Shown here one piece after another: positions 44,839-56,647 of a stretch of DNA of 64,000 nucleotides. The stretch spans positions 3,987,501 to 4,051,500 of the forward strand of contig JAULSU010000005.1 of NCBI GenBank assembly GCA_030512335.1, in the 5' to 3' direction. The position numbers and the translations under genes are program-made. Source of the stretch: Immersiella caudata (Eukaryota; Ascomycota; Sordariomycetes; Sordariales; Lasiosphaeriaceae). Below the pieces are notes generated by a model. It was not told the DNA's origin. It ran no database searches and saw only the letters and a list, made by a program, of their open reading frames with translations. Each line of letters opens with the position of its first letter. Position 1 is the stretch's first letter.

Positions 44839-45444
44839 AAGGCTAGACGGGGTGGTATTAGGATAGACAGTAATGCATGCCTAATACTACCTACCTACCT
44901 GCCTATGAGTGGTTGACGCACTGTGCTGATGTTGGGATATGTGGTGTTAATCTAGGCGTGTGACGACGCCGAGAAGGGAGACATTTTGACACCTATTTCA
45001 CTTCGTACTTCCATTTTCCAACCAATTGCCTGTATCTTACATTCCATCTCCACCCCATTGATACGGTCACGTTTCCACTGATCAATAGCTTGAAGACAGG
45101 TGGTATATTGCTACCTATCTCGCCTCATAGCCACTTCACCGTTTTCTTTGTACCCAGCCTTCACGTCACATATCCCCAACGTCCCTTCACCATCCTTCCT
45201 CCGCTTCCATGCACCTTATCTGTCCCTTCCGATTGCTCTTGCTTCCACTCTCCTCTACTTCCCAACCAGAGTCTCCTGCAAGTACATCGTATCAGTTGTA
45301 TATCTTGTACTCTGCGATCTTCCCATCCTCCACCCCTGAAAAACATCGCCGCCTCAGCCACCCACGACTGTCCTGTCGCAAAGCAAAGTCAACATCGTTT
45401 CCTCTTTCAGCTCAACCCAAATTTGCTCCCCAAAAGATCACCAA
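44839..45444. other. Intergenic between convergent genes
   Basis: CT-rich, with no recognisable feature. Confidence 0.45.
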
Positions 45445-45816
45445 TCACTGCGACAGAGAACAGAACATACCACCCCTCCCCACTCCCATCAACTTAACCT
45501 CCATCGCCCCCTCCCCCTTCCCATCACTCAACATCTTGACAACCTCGTACCCCACCGGCTTTTTCGTATCCAATGACCGCAGCACCGCCGGCGCCACCAC
45601 GGTAGCAAAGTACTCCTTCAGCGCAGCTGTCCCTTGTGCGTTGATCACGAATTTGAGCTTTCCGGGTTGCCCGACATAGCTGAACTTGACGTCGGGGGCG
45701 TAGGCAGCGTCGATGGCGGTATTGATGGCGGCGACGTCGGTGCCAGCGTTGGCGAAGAAGGCGGCGAAGTCGGAGAGGACTTGGGAGATGGAAGTGATGG
45801 TTGCTGCGGTTGCCAT
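45445..45816 (-). CDS. Small conserved-looking protein, possibly NTF2-like, 123 aa
   Basis: From the ATG at 45816 the product is MATAATITSISQVLSDF, a helical alanine-rich start, then APDVKFSYVGQPGKLKF, INAQGTAALKEYFATVVAP and KKPVGYEVVKML. Size and the helix-then-sheet order could fit a SnoaL/NTF2-like fold, but no diagnostic residue is seen. The upstream open frame continues without stop, so the start is a choice based on the fungal ATG context. A GTATGT near the 3' end could begin another intron, so the last residues are uncertain. Cytosolic by lack of a signal peptide. Confidence 0.45.
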   Translation of the reverse strand: MATAATITSISQVLSDFAAFFANAGTDVAAINTAIDAAYAPDVKFSYVGQPGKLKFVINAQGTAALKEYFATVVAPAVLRSLDTKKPVGYEVVKMLSDGKGEGAMEVKLMGVGRGGMFCSLSQ

Positions 45817-47292
45817 GTTGGTGGTTGTGTTGGGTTGGCGGAACACGGGTGAGATAAGTAGAAGGAGGATGGCTGTTGTGCTTGGGGAGAGGAGCTTGAA
45901 GAGGGCAGAATGGGCATTAAAAGACAGAGGAGAGTCGAAAGATACCAGATAGTTATAATCGTCTTCTCTTCTGTCGTAAGGAAGCCAACACGCGTTGCCA
46001 CCTATGGCCTTAACAGTCAACACCCCAGCACATTGGGTTCCATCTTAGTCCCTGTATCGTAAAGCTTCTGCACTTCACGGCCAATAGTCATTTTGGTGTG
46101 GGCGCTCAAGACAGTTACTCGATTTATGTGATGAGCACACCATCGCTAACAGTGTTCTATCCAATCGTCAGCCCCTTTTCAGCCACAGAAAGGAGTTGGC
46201 CAGACATGCAGGTCTGTGTGAGGGATGGAATATCCCTCGGGCAGAGATACGTATGAGATGTTGAGCACGACAGAGGGCTAGGCCCGACCAGTTTGACGAT
46301 AGCCAGCCCTATCACAGAAATCACAAAACGATGAGCCGTCGGCAGGCAAGGACTTGAAGCCACAGTAAACTTCTTTCCAAAAGTTACAAAAGGGGCTGGG
46401 GATGCTTCCCTTATTAAAGGACTTGTTATTTCCCTCCACCTTCAGGCTCACATGCGTGTTTCTCCGCCTCGATCGATTCCTGACAACCCGGCGCGGTACG
46501 ACAGCGTACCTAGATGACTGATGGTCAGACATTGCCCTTGTGTCTGACTGGCAGCAGGCTTGGATTTTGTCCGGTCGGGACTGATGGTCGCATGCCCCCC
46601 CGGCCAACCCGCGCCGGACAATTGAGATACTTTACAGTGCATGTCGTTTAGTGCAATTGAAGGGCAGCCAAGCCAGGACAACGATCCTCTGCTGGACTTT
46701 AGAGCCAAGTGTGACCGGAATGGTTAGACGTGAGTTTAATCCTCGCAGGTGAGAACTTGCCCGCGGAGCAAAGTCGTGAGACAGTCTGTCCTTCGGTGCT
46801 CTGGACAAAAGTCTAAGGCAGCGAATCTCTGTGATGATCACACAGCTGCTGGGCCAACTCGCTCTCAGGATACAGATGCGATGATAGTTGGAGGAATGTT
46901 TTGAGTTGCAGCAAACAAGCAGCATCGACAACAGGAAGTTTATGACCGGATGTCGCCATGAGCCACCAGGCCTCAAACCGTCAGCTTTGGAAAGGGCGTC
47001 GGACTCCACCTGAAATCAGAGGCTAGATGCGGGTGTTAAGCGTTCCTCTGGGAAAGAGCGTACCTTCCCCAGATTGTCTTTCGTTGCCCTGCCCTAATCC
47101 CGCCAATTCCAGGCCTCCTGCTCCTGTTCCTCTTCTACCACGCTCGAAACTCGCCCTTCAAGTTGTGCGTTTGTTCGCCATATAATGCGAGCCTTCGAAG
47201 AAAGTCCATCTAGGACAATAGTCCGCCAGTTCGCCGTGGGTCCTGTCTCGAAAAACAACCTAGAAGCTTCCCACTCCCAAAAAATCGTCACA
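45817..47292. other. 1.5-kb intergenic stretch, nothing recognised
   Basis: Minus-strand open frames at 46278-46607 and 46632-47009 show no domain. The last 100 bp are the leader of the MYND-type pseudogene. Confidence 0.4.
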
Positions 47293-48037
47293 ATGGGTCA
47301 CTGGGGCCATTGTACGCTTGCTCTATTCCTTTTCAATCTTCCCCGCGCGCTGAAACCCCCTCAGGCGTGTTCGAGGGCGACTAAGACGCCGATATCGCCT
47401 CGGATGTTCATCATGATATGCTGGGCGAGGGCTGTCCCGACTCCGCGTCCGCCTTCGAGTGGGCTTTTCGCTTCCGACTAGGCGGCCTCGGAGGCAGAGA
47501 ATAACCCACGGTCGATTTGTCTGTCTACCGCAAGAAGTTCGACTCAGGCGTCAGCGACAAGCTCTTTTCCGAATTTCGCGCCAAGGAGCGCAAGACCAAC
47601 GTTTACTCCTACAAGAACCGCATCATCGTCCTAGCCGCCATGATGATGCATGTCGGCGCCCAGATCAAGCCGGAGCAGATGCAGCATATTCGTAAGAAGG
47701 CGCTCCCCAATATTACCTCGCGAGAGGGATTCCAGTGGATATGCGACGACGATTTTCGCGGCCCAGGCCACAGGCAGTTTCTTGCAGCACTCGACAACTA
47801 CCCCTCCGGTACTCCCCGCAATTTCGACCAGCCCAGCTGCCACGGATGCGCAAAGAATGCAGAGGACATCGGACGGCCTCTGTTGCGGTGCTCCGGATGC
47901 ACGCTCCCCCATGCCTGGTACTGCGACGAGGTTTGTCTCACAAGAGGTCGTGTGGCGCTCGGAACTCGTGGTCGCTGAATGTCTAGGCTGCGAAGTCAAG
48001 GAAGGAAGTACATCAGCTGGCACTCCCTGCTTCTGCT
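47293..48037 (+). pseudogene. MYND-type zinc-finger protein gene, disabled
   Basis: Exon 1 (47293-47311, MGHWGH) joins after a 53-bp intron to a frame that reads well: CVFEGD, stop, DADIASDVHHDMLG, FEWAFRFRLGG, stop, PTVDLSVYRKKFDSGVSDKLF, NRIIVLAAMMMHVGAQI, then a Cys-rich finger CHGCAK...LLRCSGCTLPHAWYCDEVC. Stops are TAA at 47382 and TAA at 47502, both readable as CAA to TAA. Beyond CDEVC the reading leaves frame: VWRSE...ECLGCEVKEG continues the MYND pattern in another frame. Two nonsense codons and one frameshift make it inactive. The sequence otherwise keeps protein-like composition, so the damage is probably recent. The 3' limit is approximate. Confidence 0.7.
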
Positions 48038-49517
48038 ATATATATTTTATCTTATTTGGAACCATGTCCTGGTGGATGGACGGGCCATGGCATCTGTTGC
48101 AGGTCTTCGCGTTTTCTTCTCTTTCCGACTTCGCCGGGGATAATCTCGTCCACCGCCTAATTACCAGGGCAAAAAAGACGACAAGGGCTTTTTGTTGGCT
48201 GAGGAATTGGTGTTGGGCAGCATAATGTGTAGGATCAGCTGCCTTCCCAAAGCAGATGAGGCTAATGTCAAACATCTGTCGTGGTGAACCAGTCTACTTT
48301 GATCTTGCGTTCGTGAGGTGTTTGATCAAGCGACGGGTCTGGTGTTGGCGATGCGGGCCCGGGGTGAGTGAACGAACGCAGGACTAGAGTTTCTAGCCTG
48401 TAGACCCCGATGTTTGAATATCACTGCTTCTCGCAAGGTGATTGTATCCACGTTGAACTCGATGCAGGTAGAAGGAGGCTGCCTATGGAAAGTAGCAACT
48501 CTGAATTGACATTGGTTTATATCTGACTTCTGGGATGCGTTGAGCCAACCACTCAGGGGCCGTCTGCCCCGTGGCCCCGCGGATCCGGTGGGCCGACACG
48601 GCCCGTGGGAGATCCACAGCCGCCCGACAGCAGCAATATTGGGGCTATTATTACTATCTGATCTGCACAATGCCCTTTAGGTTGTGACCGCCTGAGGAAC
48701 CTCTCCTAGTCCGCGATGCGATAAAACGAACGGTATAGATCTTGACCTGCAGGTTTCCCGCCGTGGCCTCTTGGGGCGCCGCGGGGAGCGGGTGCGCCGC
48801 TGCTGAGGATGGGACGACATCAAAGTCGGGCGCTCACGACACTATCCACTCCAGCGCAGTGTTCGCGATTTCTACAAATCTATTATGTGGTTTCCAAGCA
48901 ATGGCATTGTTTCTCATCAGTGTTTCGGGGTTGCTCTCGGTGATGGATATATGACATCATTGTGCATCGGAAGGTTTCCTCCGAGACAGCCAGCAATGAT
49001 CAAAGGCCACCAGGTCTGTTAGGATATCGCAGTGGTTTACATGTCAGCACTAACAGCTCAGTTAGCAACAAAACACTGCAAGGTTGTTACCAAGTCGACG
49101 GCGAACGTTCGCGATGTGAAAGAGATTGTTGCTGAGCTGCGCAAAATACCAAACGACACTCTCACTCTTCCCGGCTGCACTGATCAGGTATCAGGAGATG
49201 TGTAACGCTCAACATCTCGAGGAAAGCAAGGAAGTGTGACTTGAGCTGCCGAGGTTGGGTCGTGGATGAGGTTGATGTTGGATTTAGCGCTAACGAAGTC
49301 GATCCCCGCCCACCCCTCGCGTGGATGTCTCAGAGCTATCCCTCTTCGATACAGGTTGCCCACCATCATGTAACATTGCGTCACCGTTCCTGATATGTTG
49401 GTTCGGATGGGGTGATATAAGAGTGAGAATCCACGTTGCCATGGCCGAGTCCAGGCACAACAAGCACTGCTAATCTCAGAGACACGGGTGCAGCTTGTTT
49501 TGCCACTCATCGTCAAG
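48038..49517. other. 1.5-kb intergenic stretch, nothing recognised
   Basis: No domain-bearing frame, repeat or RNA seen. The last 100 bp are the leader of the single-pass membrane protein gene. Confidence 0.4.
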
Positions 49518-50144
49518 ATGGCACCCATCAGCCAACCACAAGATGCGATCCCCTCGCTTTCCAAGCTCGAAAACCTCCTGATTCGTGCAATCACGCCAAC
49601 AAGAACACTCCTCGACCCAGCATCACTGGTCCGGCGCCAGACCGTCGCGACCGTCACCGTCGTCCCAGACTCAGATAATGCCGGCCCCAACGGCAGCGGC
49701 GATGCCAACAGCGACGACGACCAGGCCGACTCCACTCAGACCTTAACAGGCGGCGTTGTAGCCGGCATCGTCATCGGATCTATCGCCGGCCTGCTGCTCC
49801 TAATCTGGATCTTCAGATCCTGCAGCAACCTCGGCGCACCCCCGGGTGCGAGCGGGAATCCTGGGGGTCAAGCGTGGTATGACGGTGTTCGCGATGAGTA
49901 TCCTCCTCGACACACAAAGGGACATCGAACAAGTTCGCGCTCACGCTCGCGACACTCGCATCATTCCCATCGCCATCATCACTATCACCCACGGCGGTCG
50001 GGATCAGTGGTCAGGGAGGTGCAACCCGTGGCGGTGATGAGGTCGGCAAGCCCAAGAGCACCGCCAGTTGTTTATGATGATCGCGCAAGGAGAGGGAGGA
50101 GGGAAAGGAGGGAGAGGAGGAGTCGGGATTATGATGGGTATTGA
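49518..50144 (+). CDS. Single-pass membrane protein with basic Ser/His/Arg tail, 208 aa
   Basis: A single exon from the ATG at 49518, the first ATG of the frame. Residues 1-80 are a low-complexity, Asp/Ser-rich probable ectodomain. One transmembrane helix follows (GGVVAGIVIGSIAGLLLLIWIF), then a cytosolic tail with RSRSRHSHHSHRHHHYH and REVQP, ending in a dense Arg/Glu region. There is no signal peptide. The layout is like the many fungal mid2-like or sensor-like membrane proteins. The tail could bind RNA, nucleic acid or acidic lipids, but that is a guess from composition. Confidence 0.65.
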   Translation: MAPISQPQDAIPSLSKLENLLIRAITPTRTLLDPASLVRRQTVATVTVVPDSDNAGPNGSGDANSDDDQADSTQTLTGGVVAGIVIGSIAGLLLLIWIFRSCSNLGAPPGASGNPGGQAWYDGVRDEYPPRHTKGHRTSSRSRSRHSHHSHRHHHYHPRRSGSVVREVQPVAVMRSASPRAPPVVYDDRARRGRRERRERRSRDYDGY

Positions 50145-50689
50145 GACGAGGATGGCGTAATGAGATGCTGTACGATATATGAAATGAGTGATGATAATGG
50201 AGGATGAAATGCATGGAATGAAGAGATTGGATGAAGTAAACGAGGACTGAGAGCGGTGCTGATACCCCCATACGAATATGCGTTTCCATGAGTGGTTCGC
50301 GTGTGTCAATAGCTCAGAACAAAAAGAAGAAATACGACAAGATGTGTCTCTACCTAACGTGACCCAAGCTTTGCGTGACGGAGCCTCCCGCATAGTTGAA
50401 GCTTGGCCAAAGACATGCTTTCCCTGCCAGCACAAAGAATGTCGCAGATGGTCCGTGCACCACAAACTCAACTGCTGACCACCCCACCAGGAGTCAAGGC
50501 GAACTGGCCCATCCATCCCATCGGCTCGCAGCTCGTTGGCCGTCTCATTTTCTATCGCAACTCAAAATTCAACCTACCAGCGAATGCGTATTTTAGCTCC
50601 TATCCCGTCCTGGGCCCCGTCTGTCTCGCCGAAACAACGCGTTTCCCGTGTCCTATCTTATCGGAACCCCGCCAAACGCCCCACCTTCA
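50145..50689. other. Intergenic, 5' region of TRP2
   Basis: The TRP2 reading frame stays open upstream to 50403 by chance, but translation there has no conserved residues. Nothing else seen. Confidence 0.45.
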
Positions 50690-50696
50690 TGAGTCA
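50690..50696. promoter_or_regulatory. Gcn4/CPC1-type site upstream of TRP2
   Basis: TGAGTCA (the reverse complement of TGACTCA) lies 131 bp before the TRP2 ATG. This is the consensus of Gcn4, the cross-pathway control activator (CPC1/CpcA) of amino acid biosynthesis, and fits the target gene. A GATA-like TATCTTATCGG is nearby. Confidence 0.6.
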
Positions 50697-50826
50697 CGAA
50701 TTCAGGCGGTGAAAAAGCAACGCTGGCAACTGTGGTCGTTGGCGATAACACTGTTGGGCTCACACCTGTGGCTGCTAGGAATTAGTCCCCTGTTTCGCCT
50801 TGCAAACCTTCTCCATACGTTGTCCA

Positions 50827-52673
50827 ATGGATCCCTCGGCGAAGCTCGATATCCGGCCCACTGTTGGCGAGGCGCAGAAGCTCTTCGAGCAGACCCGCCA
50901 AGCCATCCCGCGCCCGACCCTGCTCCCGGTCTGCATCACCCTCCCATCGGATCTCCTGACACCCTCAGCCATCTACCTCAAGCTTTCTGCGGGGTATGCA
51001 ACCCTCCCGGGACTACGCGCGACTCAATTAACACATTCGGAGCTGACCATCTTCCTGTAGGTCGACTGCTGAGCACTCATTTCTTCTCGAGAGCGCGACC
51101 GGAAGCACCGAGACTGTTGGCCGGTACAGCTTCATTGGAGCTAGTGAGTCTAAATGCGCCCCGCTCCGGTTGTCCATTTTTAACTGGCGCAGACCCCAGA
51201 AAGGTTCTCCAAGCTGGCCCTGGATATCCTGTCGATGGCGACCCTCTTCGCGCCCTCGAGGCCCAGCTCTCCGAGGACCGCGTGGTCAGCATTCCATCCC
51301 TGAGGTTGCCCAAACTGACTGGTGGCGCGGTTGGATACATCTCATACGACTGTATCAAGTACTTTGAGCCCAGAACCGCGCGCCCGCTCAAAGACAACCT
51401 CTCCATCCCGGAAGCTCTGTTCATGATCTTCGACACGATTGTAGCGTTTGACCATTTCTTCACAACCTTCACCATCGTCACCCACATGCGCCTTCCAGAA
51501 GACCCGGCTGCGGACTTCCGGACACCTTACGATGAGGCTTGCGCAACAATTCGCTCGACGCTTGAGCTAATCTTGCAACCTGAGACGCCCCTCCCCCCGA
51601 GGAACCCAAGCAAGCCTGTCTCGGAACAGCAGTACGCCTCCAACGTTGGTCGCTATGGCTACGAAGGGTTCGTTACAGATCTCAAGAAGCACATTGTCAA
51701 GGGAGACATCATCCAGGCTGTTCCGTCCCAACGCTTCTCAAGAAGCACCAGCCTCCACCCATTTAACATCTACCGGACCCTGCGGACGTTGAACCCGTCG
51801 CCATACCTATTCTTCCTGTCGTGTTCCGATTTCCACATCGTCGGCGCCTCACCCGAGTGTCTGATGAAAACGGACGGTTATGCCTCGCTCCCTACAGACA
51901 CCCGGTTCGGGTATACCGAGGCGGAAGCACGTTCCAGGCCCCGCATTGTGAACCACGCCATCGCGGGCACTATCCACCGAGGAGCAAACCACGATGAGGA
52001 CGACGAGCTTGCAGCCGAACTTCTCAGTTCCACAAAAGACAGGGCAGAGCATGTCATGCTTGTCGACCTCGCGAGGAATGATGTCAACCGGGTTTGCCAT
52101 CCATCGACCGTCAAGGTGGACAGACTCATGCGCATCGACCGCTTCTCTCATGTGCAGCACATCACTTCGGAGGTTTCTGGTCTCCTTCGACCCGAGTGCA
52201 CACGCTGGGACGCCATGCGGTCCATCTTCCCAGCCGGCACAGTGTCGGGTGCCCCCAAAATCCGCGCTATGGAGCTGATTTACGACCTGGAGAAGGAGAA
52301 GCGCGGCATTTACGCAGGCGCGGCCGGATGGTTTTCGTATGATGCCATCGGCGTTGATGACTCTGCCAAGGGCAATGGCAGTGTCATCCAGCTCGAAGGC
52401 CAGATGGACACCTGCATTGCCATCCGTACCATGTTGGTGAAGGACGAAGTGGCATACCTGCAGGCTGGTGGCGGCATTGTGTTCGACAGCGAGAAGACGG
52501 AGGAATGGATGGAGACGATGAACAAGCTCGCAGCCAATCTGCGATGCATCGAGCTGGCTGAGAAATACTACGGTGACGGCCTCGGCTCGAAATCGGTCCA
52601 GGATATTATCGAAGACGAACGGCAAAAGGGGGATGAGCAATACCGTTTGCAAACCACGAGCGCGGGGGCGTAG
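50827..52673 (+). CDS. TRP2: Anthranilate synthase component I, 576 aa
   Basis: Three exons: 50827-50993, 51061-51143, 51193-52673. Converts chorismate plus ammonia from the glutaminase partner (TRP3/TrpG) into anthranilate, the first step of tryptophan synthesis, in the cytosol. The N-terminal domain carries the LLES segment (SFLLESATGS) and FIGANPRK, the region that binds tryptophan for feedback inhibition. The chorismate-binding core has IVKGDIIQAVPSQRF, SPYLFFL, VGASPECL, AGTIHRGAN, DLARNDVNRV, PAGTVSGAPKIRAMELI, and the GGGIVFDSE signature near the C-terminus. The size equals the usual 500-600 residues. Both introns are needed to recover LLES and ANPRK. A Gcn4/CPC1 site sits in the promoter. 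Confidence 0.93.
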
Positions 52674-53542
52674 GGGTTCGGCGGGGACCTGTTTGAAGAC
52701 TGGAGTTGAGAGTTCGAACAATAAAAGCCCTGTTTCTTACGGCGCATTTCTGACGCTCATGTCTGCTTGAGATGTGTCGGTTCGGTGATGAAGGCCTCAT
52801 CAACCTGGGGCAGCGTGAGGAGGGTCACACTGGTGTTCCGTTCACCGTTTGACGCCCACCAATAGCCAACGTGACTTGCACCCCGAAAGTCAAGGCAACA
52901 AGGCTGCAGAACATCGGAAGTGACACCTCACAATCAATTGCCGGCAGCATCCGCACATCGGCAGGTTCAGCATCCACGATGGGGTCCGTGCCAACACCTA
53001 GATGTCGGTTCCCCGGTGCATCGACTGCCAAGACTCCGAACCGAACCCCTTTTCCAGCCATAGCCCCGGGCCGTGGCTTGGTTCACCACTCACCGCACAG
53101 GGTTTGCCGTCTGTGACAGTGGCGTCTGGTTCTGTCTATACCTAAAGTGGACAGCTGGTACGGAGAATGCCGTTGTTCTTTTGCAGCCCCAGCCGCCACG
53201 ACGGCGAATGCGTCCCGCGTCGCTGGTTTTCATCCTTGTCAGCACCTCGTCAGCACCTTTTTCCTGCCGTATCTTCCCCCCTGGTACCAGCCAAGACTGG
53301 CAGCCCTGAATCGAGGGGCAGCCACCAATTTGGATCTGCGTCCCATCGGATCTGGCAAACTGCAAATGCTGCCGCTCTCCTGCTTCTTATCCAAAGCCAG
53401 ATGGCCGCACACCCATTTTAACTTCTCCACAACGGCTCTCCATCTTTGTAACAATTGTTTCCACGCAGGTAGCGACTCGTTTTTTTGGTTTTTTTTTCGT
53501 GAGGCACACAGCCATGCGCCGTGTCCTCTCGCCGAATGAGGA
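52674..53542. other. Intergenic, nothing recognised
   Basis: Contains two T-tracts at 53480-53498. No domain-bearing frame. Confidence 0.45.
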
Positions 53543-54728
53543 ATGACAGTGACCCCCGCGGATGACGACAGAGCGGCGGCCCCAATTGCTGTGGGGCTAG
53601 TTACGCTCGTGCTCACCAGCACGGTCGTCATCCTCAGATTCATCTCTCGTGGATACATCCTGAGGGTTCTATCGCTGACAGATGCCGCCATCGCGTTCTC
53701 TCTTGTGAGTACGCCCGATTCAGAGGAATATCATGGCCTCGAACTGATAATCGCAGCTTCTTTCCATCGCCTACACGGGTTTCATGGTTGTTCGTGAGTC
53801 GCCCACCTCCCCTTGACGGCCCTTGTGACCCCTGACAGGAGACAACACAGAGATTCGCGTCGGGTATGGCATTCACCAGTGGGAGATGTCATTGGAGCGG
53901 CTGGCGCTCTACTTCAAGGTAAACACTCCGCGCGCATCCTCTGGGCTGGGGCCTCGCTGATTCTTGCATGCGCTTGTCGCCAGATGGTGTATTCGGTGGT
54001 TATCCTCTACGGCGTTGCGGTCATGGTCACAAAGGTGTCCATCCTTCTCTTGTTCCTCGACGTCTTTCACTCGACTCGACTCCGACGCTTCGCCTGGTTC
54101 ATCCTTGGAGTCGTCGGCGTTCACGGAACGTGGATCACTCTATCCAACGTATTCTTCTGCATCCCCATCAAGGCTTTTTGGGACTTTACGATTTCAAGGG
54201 ACCGATGTTTCGAACCGATAAAGTGGTTCATCGAGATGTGGATCCACATTGCACTGGACTTTGTCATCTTCTTGTTGCCACTACCCGTCATTCGATCCAT
54301 GACGCTTCAACGACGGCAGAAGATGTGGCTATATTTCGTCTTCTCACTCGGATTCATGTATGTCTCCCCTCCCGTGACACTCAGGGGATGCTGACGCGGC
54401 TTCGCTGCTCCTTCATAGGGTCTGTCTCGTCGCTTCCATCAGACTGTACTACATGTACCACATGGTCATATCCGATGACCCGACCTACGATTCCATGGTT
54501 CTCATCATCTTGTGCTTCATTGAGCTCAACCTTTCCATCGCCATCCCGTGCTTGATCACACTCAAGCCCCTCGTCGATCGGGTATTTCCGGGGTTCTTGC
54601 TGCAGAAGGACACCTCGATACAATTGGCTGATGGGTCACCGGCGCGGCCTGATAGTCGATACCCACCGACGATCTCCTCGCCGCTGCCACGCCCACCACG
54701 ACGGGATCTCGAGATGGATGAAGGATGA
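53543..54728 (+). CDS. SAT4-family/PTH11-like seven-helix membrane protein, 320 aa
   Basis: Five exons: 53543-53704, 53757-53793, 53839-53918, 53984-54357, 54419-54728; exon 2 is only 37 nt. The protein is the fungal rhodopsin-like domain of the SAT4 family: LTLVLTSTVVILRFISRGYILR, then VGYGIHQWEMSLERL, VVILYGVAVMVTKVSILLLFL, IPIKAFWDFTI..RCF, HIALDFVIFLLPLPVIRSM, FSLGFMVCLVASIRL, and a helix ending in ELNLSIAIPCLITLKPLVDRVFPG. The charged C-terminal tail (PPRRDLEMDEG) is cytosolic. There is no CFEM domain, which sets it apart from Pth11 itself. Most such proteins are orphans; a subset couples to G proteins on plant surfaces. A surface-sensing role is inferred. Confidence 0.85.
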
Positions 54729-55481
54729 TGTTGGGTTGGGAGACTCGCGAAATCTAGTTGGTGATGGTCGAGGTCACCATATCGCCAATCGCTTAGCTTC
54801 TGTTTCGCATGGCCACCTTAAGGGGGACGAGGCGCAGCAACACTCATGTGCGCGACATACGCATTCGTGGTTCCCTCCCCTTCCCATCGCTTTCATGGGG
54901 GTATTGGATGGCCCATTACCGCCGTGTCATGTTTCGAGAAGAGCGTCGCGACATCGTACGGCGGAGTGTATCACCAGACATCAGCGCCGTAGTAGCCTCG
55001 TTGATGGCCCGAAAAGGAGCTCCTCGCGCAGGGCCCTCGAAGATGATATTCGCATGGCTAGCGGACGGATCGCCGAAGCATGATCATGTCGTTGTCCCCG
55101 GGCACGAGGCGAAGGGATGGATACACTGGAAGCGAGAGTGGATTTGGCCATTATTGCTGGGGCGAACGTTGATGGTCGACGTCTTTGCGGCATTGCTCGA
55201 TGGACCACTGAGGCGAATGGCTCCATGTGATCAGTAACATGCCTGGAACTCTGGTTGCGATGGTATATCCGATGTGTTGGTATTAGCCGTTGACCGAGGA
55301 GTCCGACATGCATCTACATCCCTAATAGCCTGCCCAGCCTCTGCATGCTGTAAAGATAGGCATATAAGCATCCGGGTTTCCCCCGCCGCTCCTGTGCCGT
55401 CTCTTATCCTTGAGCTTAAATATCCCGCTACCCGGCAACTGGCGCCTTGGCCTCCAAGAACAAGCTTGCACCAAGCCCAAC
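54729..55481. other. Intergenic, nothing recognised
   Basis: Open frame 54809-55237 has no domain and begins with a weak context. Rejected as a gene. Confidence 0.45.
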
Positions 55482-56164
55482 ATGAGACCTACCTCACTCC
55501 TCTCCCTGGCGGCTATCGCCATAGCTTCAACAATCCTGGCCTGGAAACAATCCGACTCCACCGACTGTATCCTCCCCAGCTGGTCCGTCCGCTCAGCCTC
55601 CGCAACATACTCAGACGAACCCCTCGCCCCCGGCAAAGGCTCCTTCACACTCACGCACATCCTCACCAACGTCACGGAAACAATCAACTGCGATCTTGCT
55701 TTCAACACGGCGTGTCGGATCAAGGGGACGCCTGCTGATCCCGAGCTGCAGTATCAGTTTCAAGTTAATACGGACTTTGCTTGGTTCGTGTTTAATAGAT
55801 CTTGGGTTTGTGAGTCGCAGGTAGTTGATCCGACGAGGTGAGTCGAGGTGCTGCTTTCCTTTTGGTGATGCATGAGCACACGCTGCTATTGGTGAGACAG
55901 AGGACAGGGCGCCGTGTTGTAAGGCACGGGCAGTGCAAAGCTTGAGGTTTTTGACTTGGTAAAGGGGTCATGATGCAGGTTGCTGATGAAAACAGGCCAA
56001 CTTTCGCGTATGGGTACGCCGAATTCATGATGAAGTGCCCGGACGAGGTTACGCCGACGATGACTTGTACGGGCTTGGATGTGGGGTCGCCGTTGTTCGT
56101 AGACGGGACGATTTGGGTACCGGAGCCGGTGGAAGAGGAAGTGGAATTGGAATCACAGGATTGA
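55482..56164 (+). CDS. Secreted protein of unknown function, 174 aa
   Basis: Two exons, 55482-55837 and 55996-56164. The 158-bp intron ends at the second of two nearby CAG sites; the first would shift the frame. Signal peptide MRPTSLLSLAAIAIASTILA. The mature protein has paired cysteines (TDC, INC, TAC, WVC, MKC, MTC), an N-glycosylation site (NVT), and an acidic tail (EPVEEEVELE). It looks like a beta-rich secreted domain (FSYGYAEF-type strands). Family not recognised. Like its neighbours it may be part of the secreted set on the fungal surface, which is inference. Confidence 0.65.
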
Positions 56165-56647
56165 TAGACGATAATCAACGCCGATAGGCCTTGATCTGGG
56201 TGGATTGATCTTTTTTCCAATGACAGTGTGCTCGTGCAATTGGTGTTGTTGTTTTGCCTGAGGCACCGATAGAGGCGCAGCTTCTCACGTTGTTCCAATT
56301 CCAGCTCAGCGTGGGCAGGAGCCAATGGACTTGCAACTCGACACAGCCACGGCCACCCACCAACTTGTCGGAGTTCGAACAAAAGCAGCCAATCCACCAC
56401 ACAACCCATGAAGAACAGGCAAGCTATCGGAAAACGCTCAGCCTTGATGCTGCGACACCACACCTTCAGTCATGAGTCTTATCTTGCACGAGCTGCGTCA
56501 TCTTGGGCACATGCCTTCGTTACCTTTCCTACTCCAGTCACCCGACAGACCTTGCCAACAAAAAGGACATCAAATATCTCTCCACTGCAGCCCAAATATC
56601 AGCATATCGGTATTTGATGCCCAACCAATACATTCACAAACAACCTG
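56165..56647. other. Intergenic, promoter of the 751-aa membrane protein
   Basis: No feature recognised. Confidence 0.45.

Noticed and set aside
50403..50826. Upstream extension of TRP2 to 50403
   Set aside because: Frame is open only by chance; it includes no conserved residues and the family starts near the ATG at 50827.
54809..55237. 142-codon plus-strand frame after the SAT4 gene
   Set aside because: No domain and no coding-like composition; probably chance.
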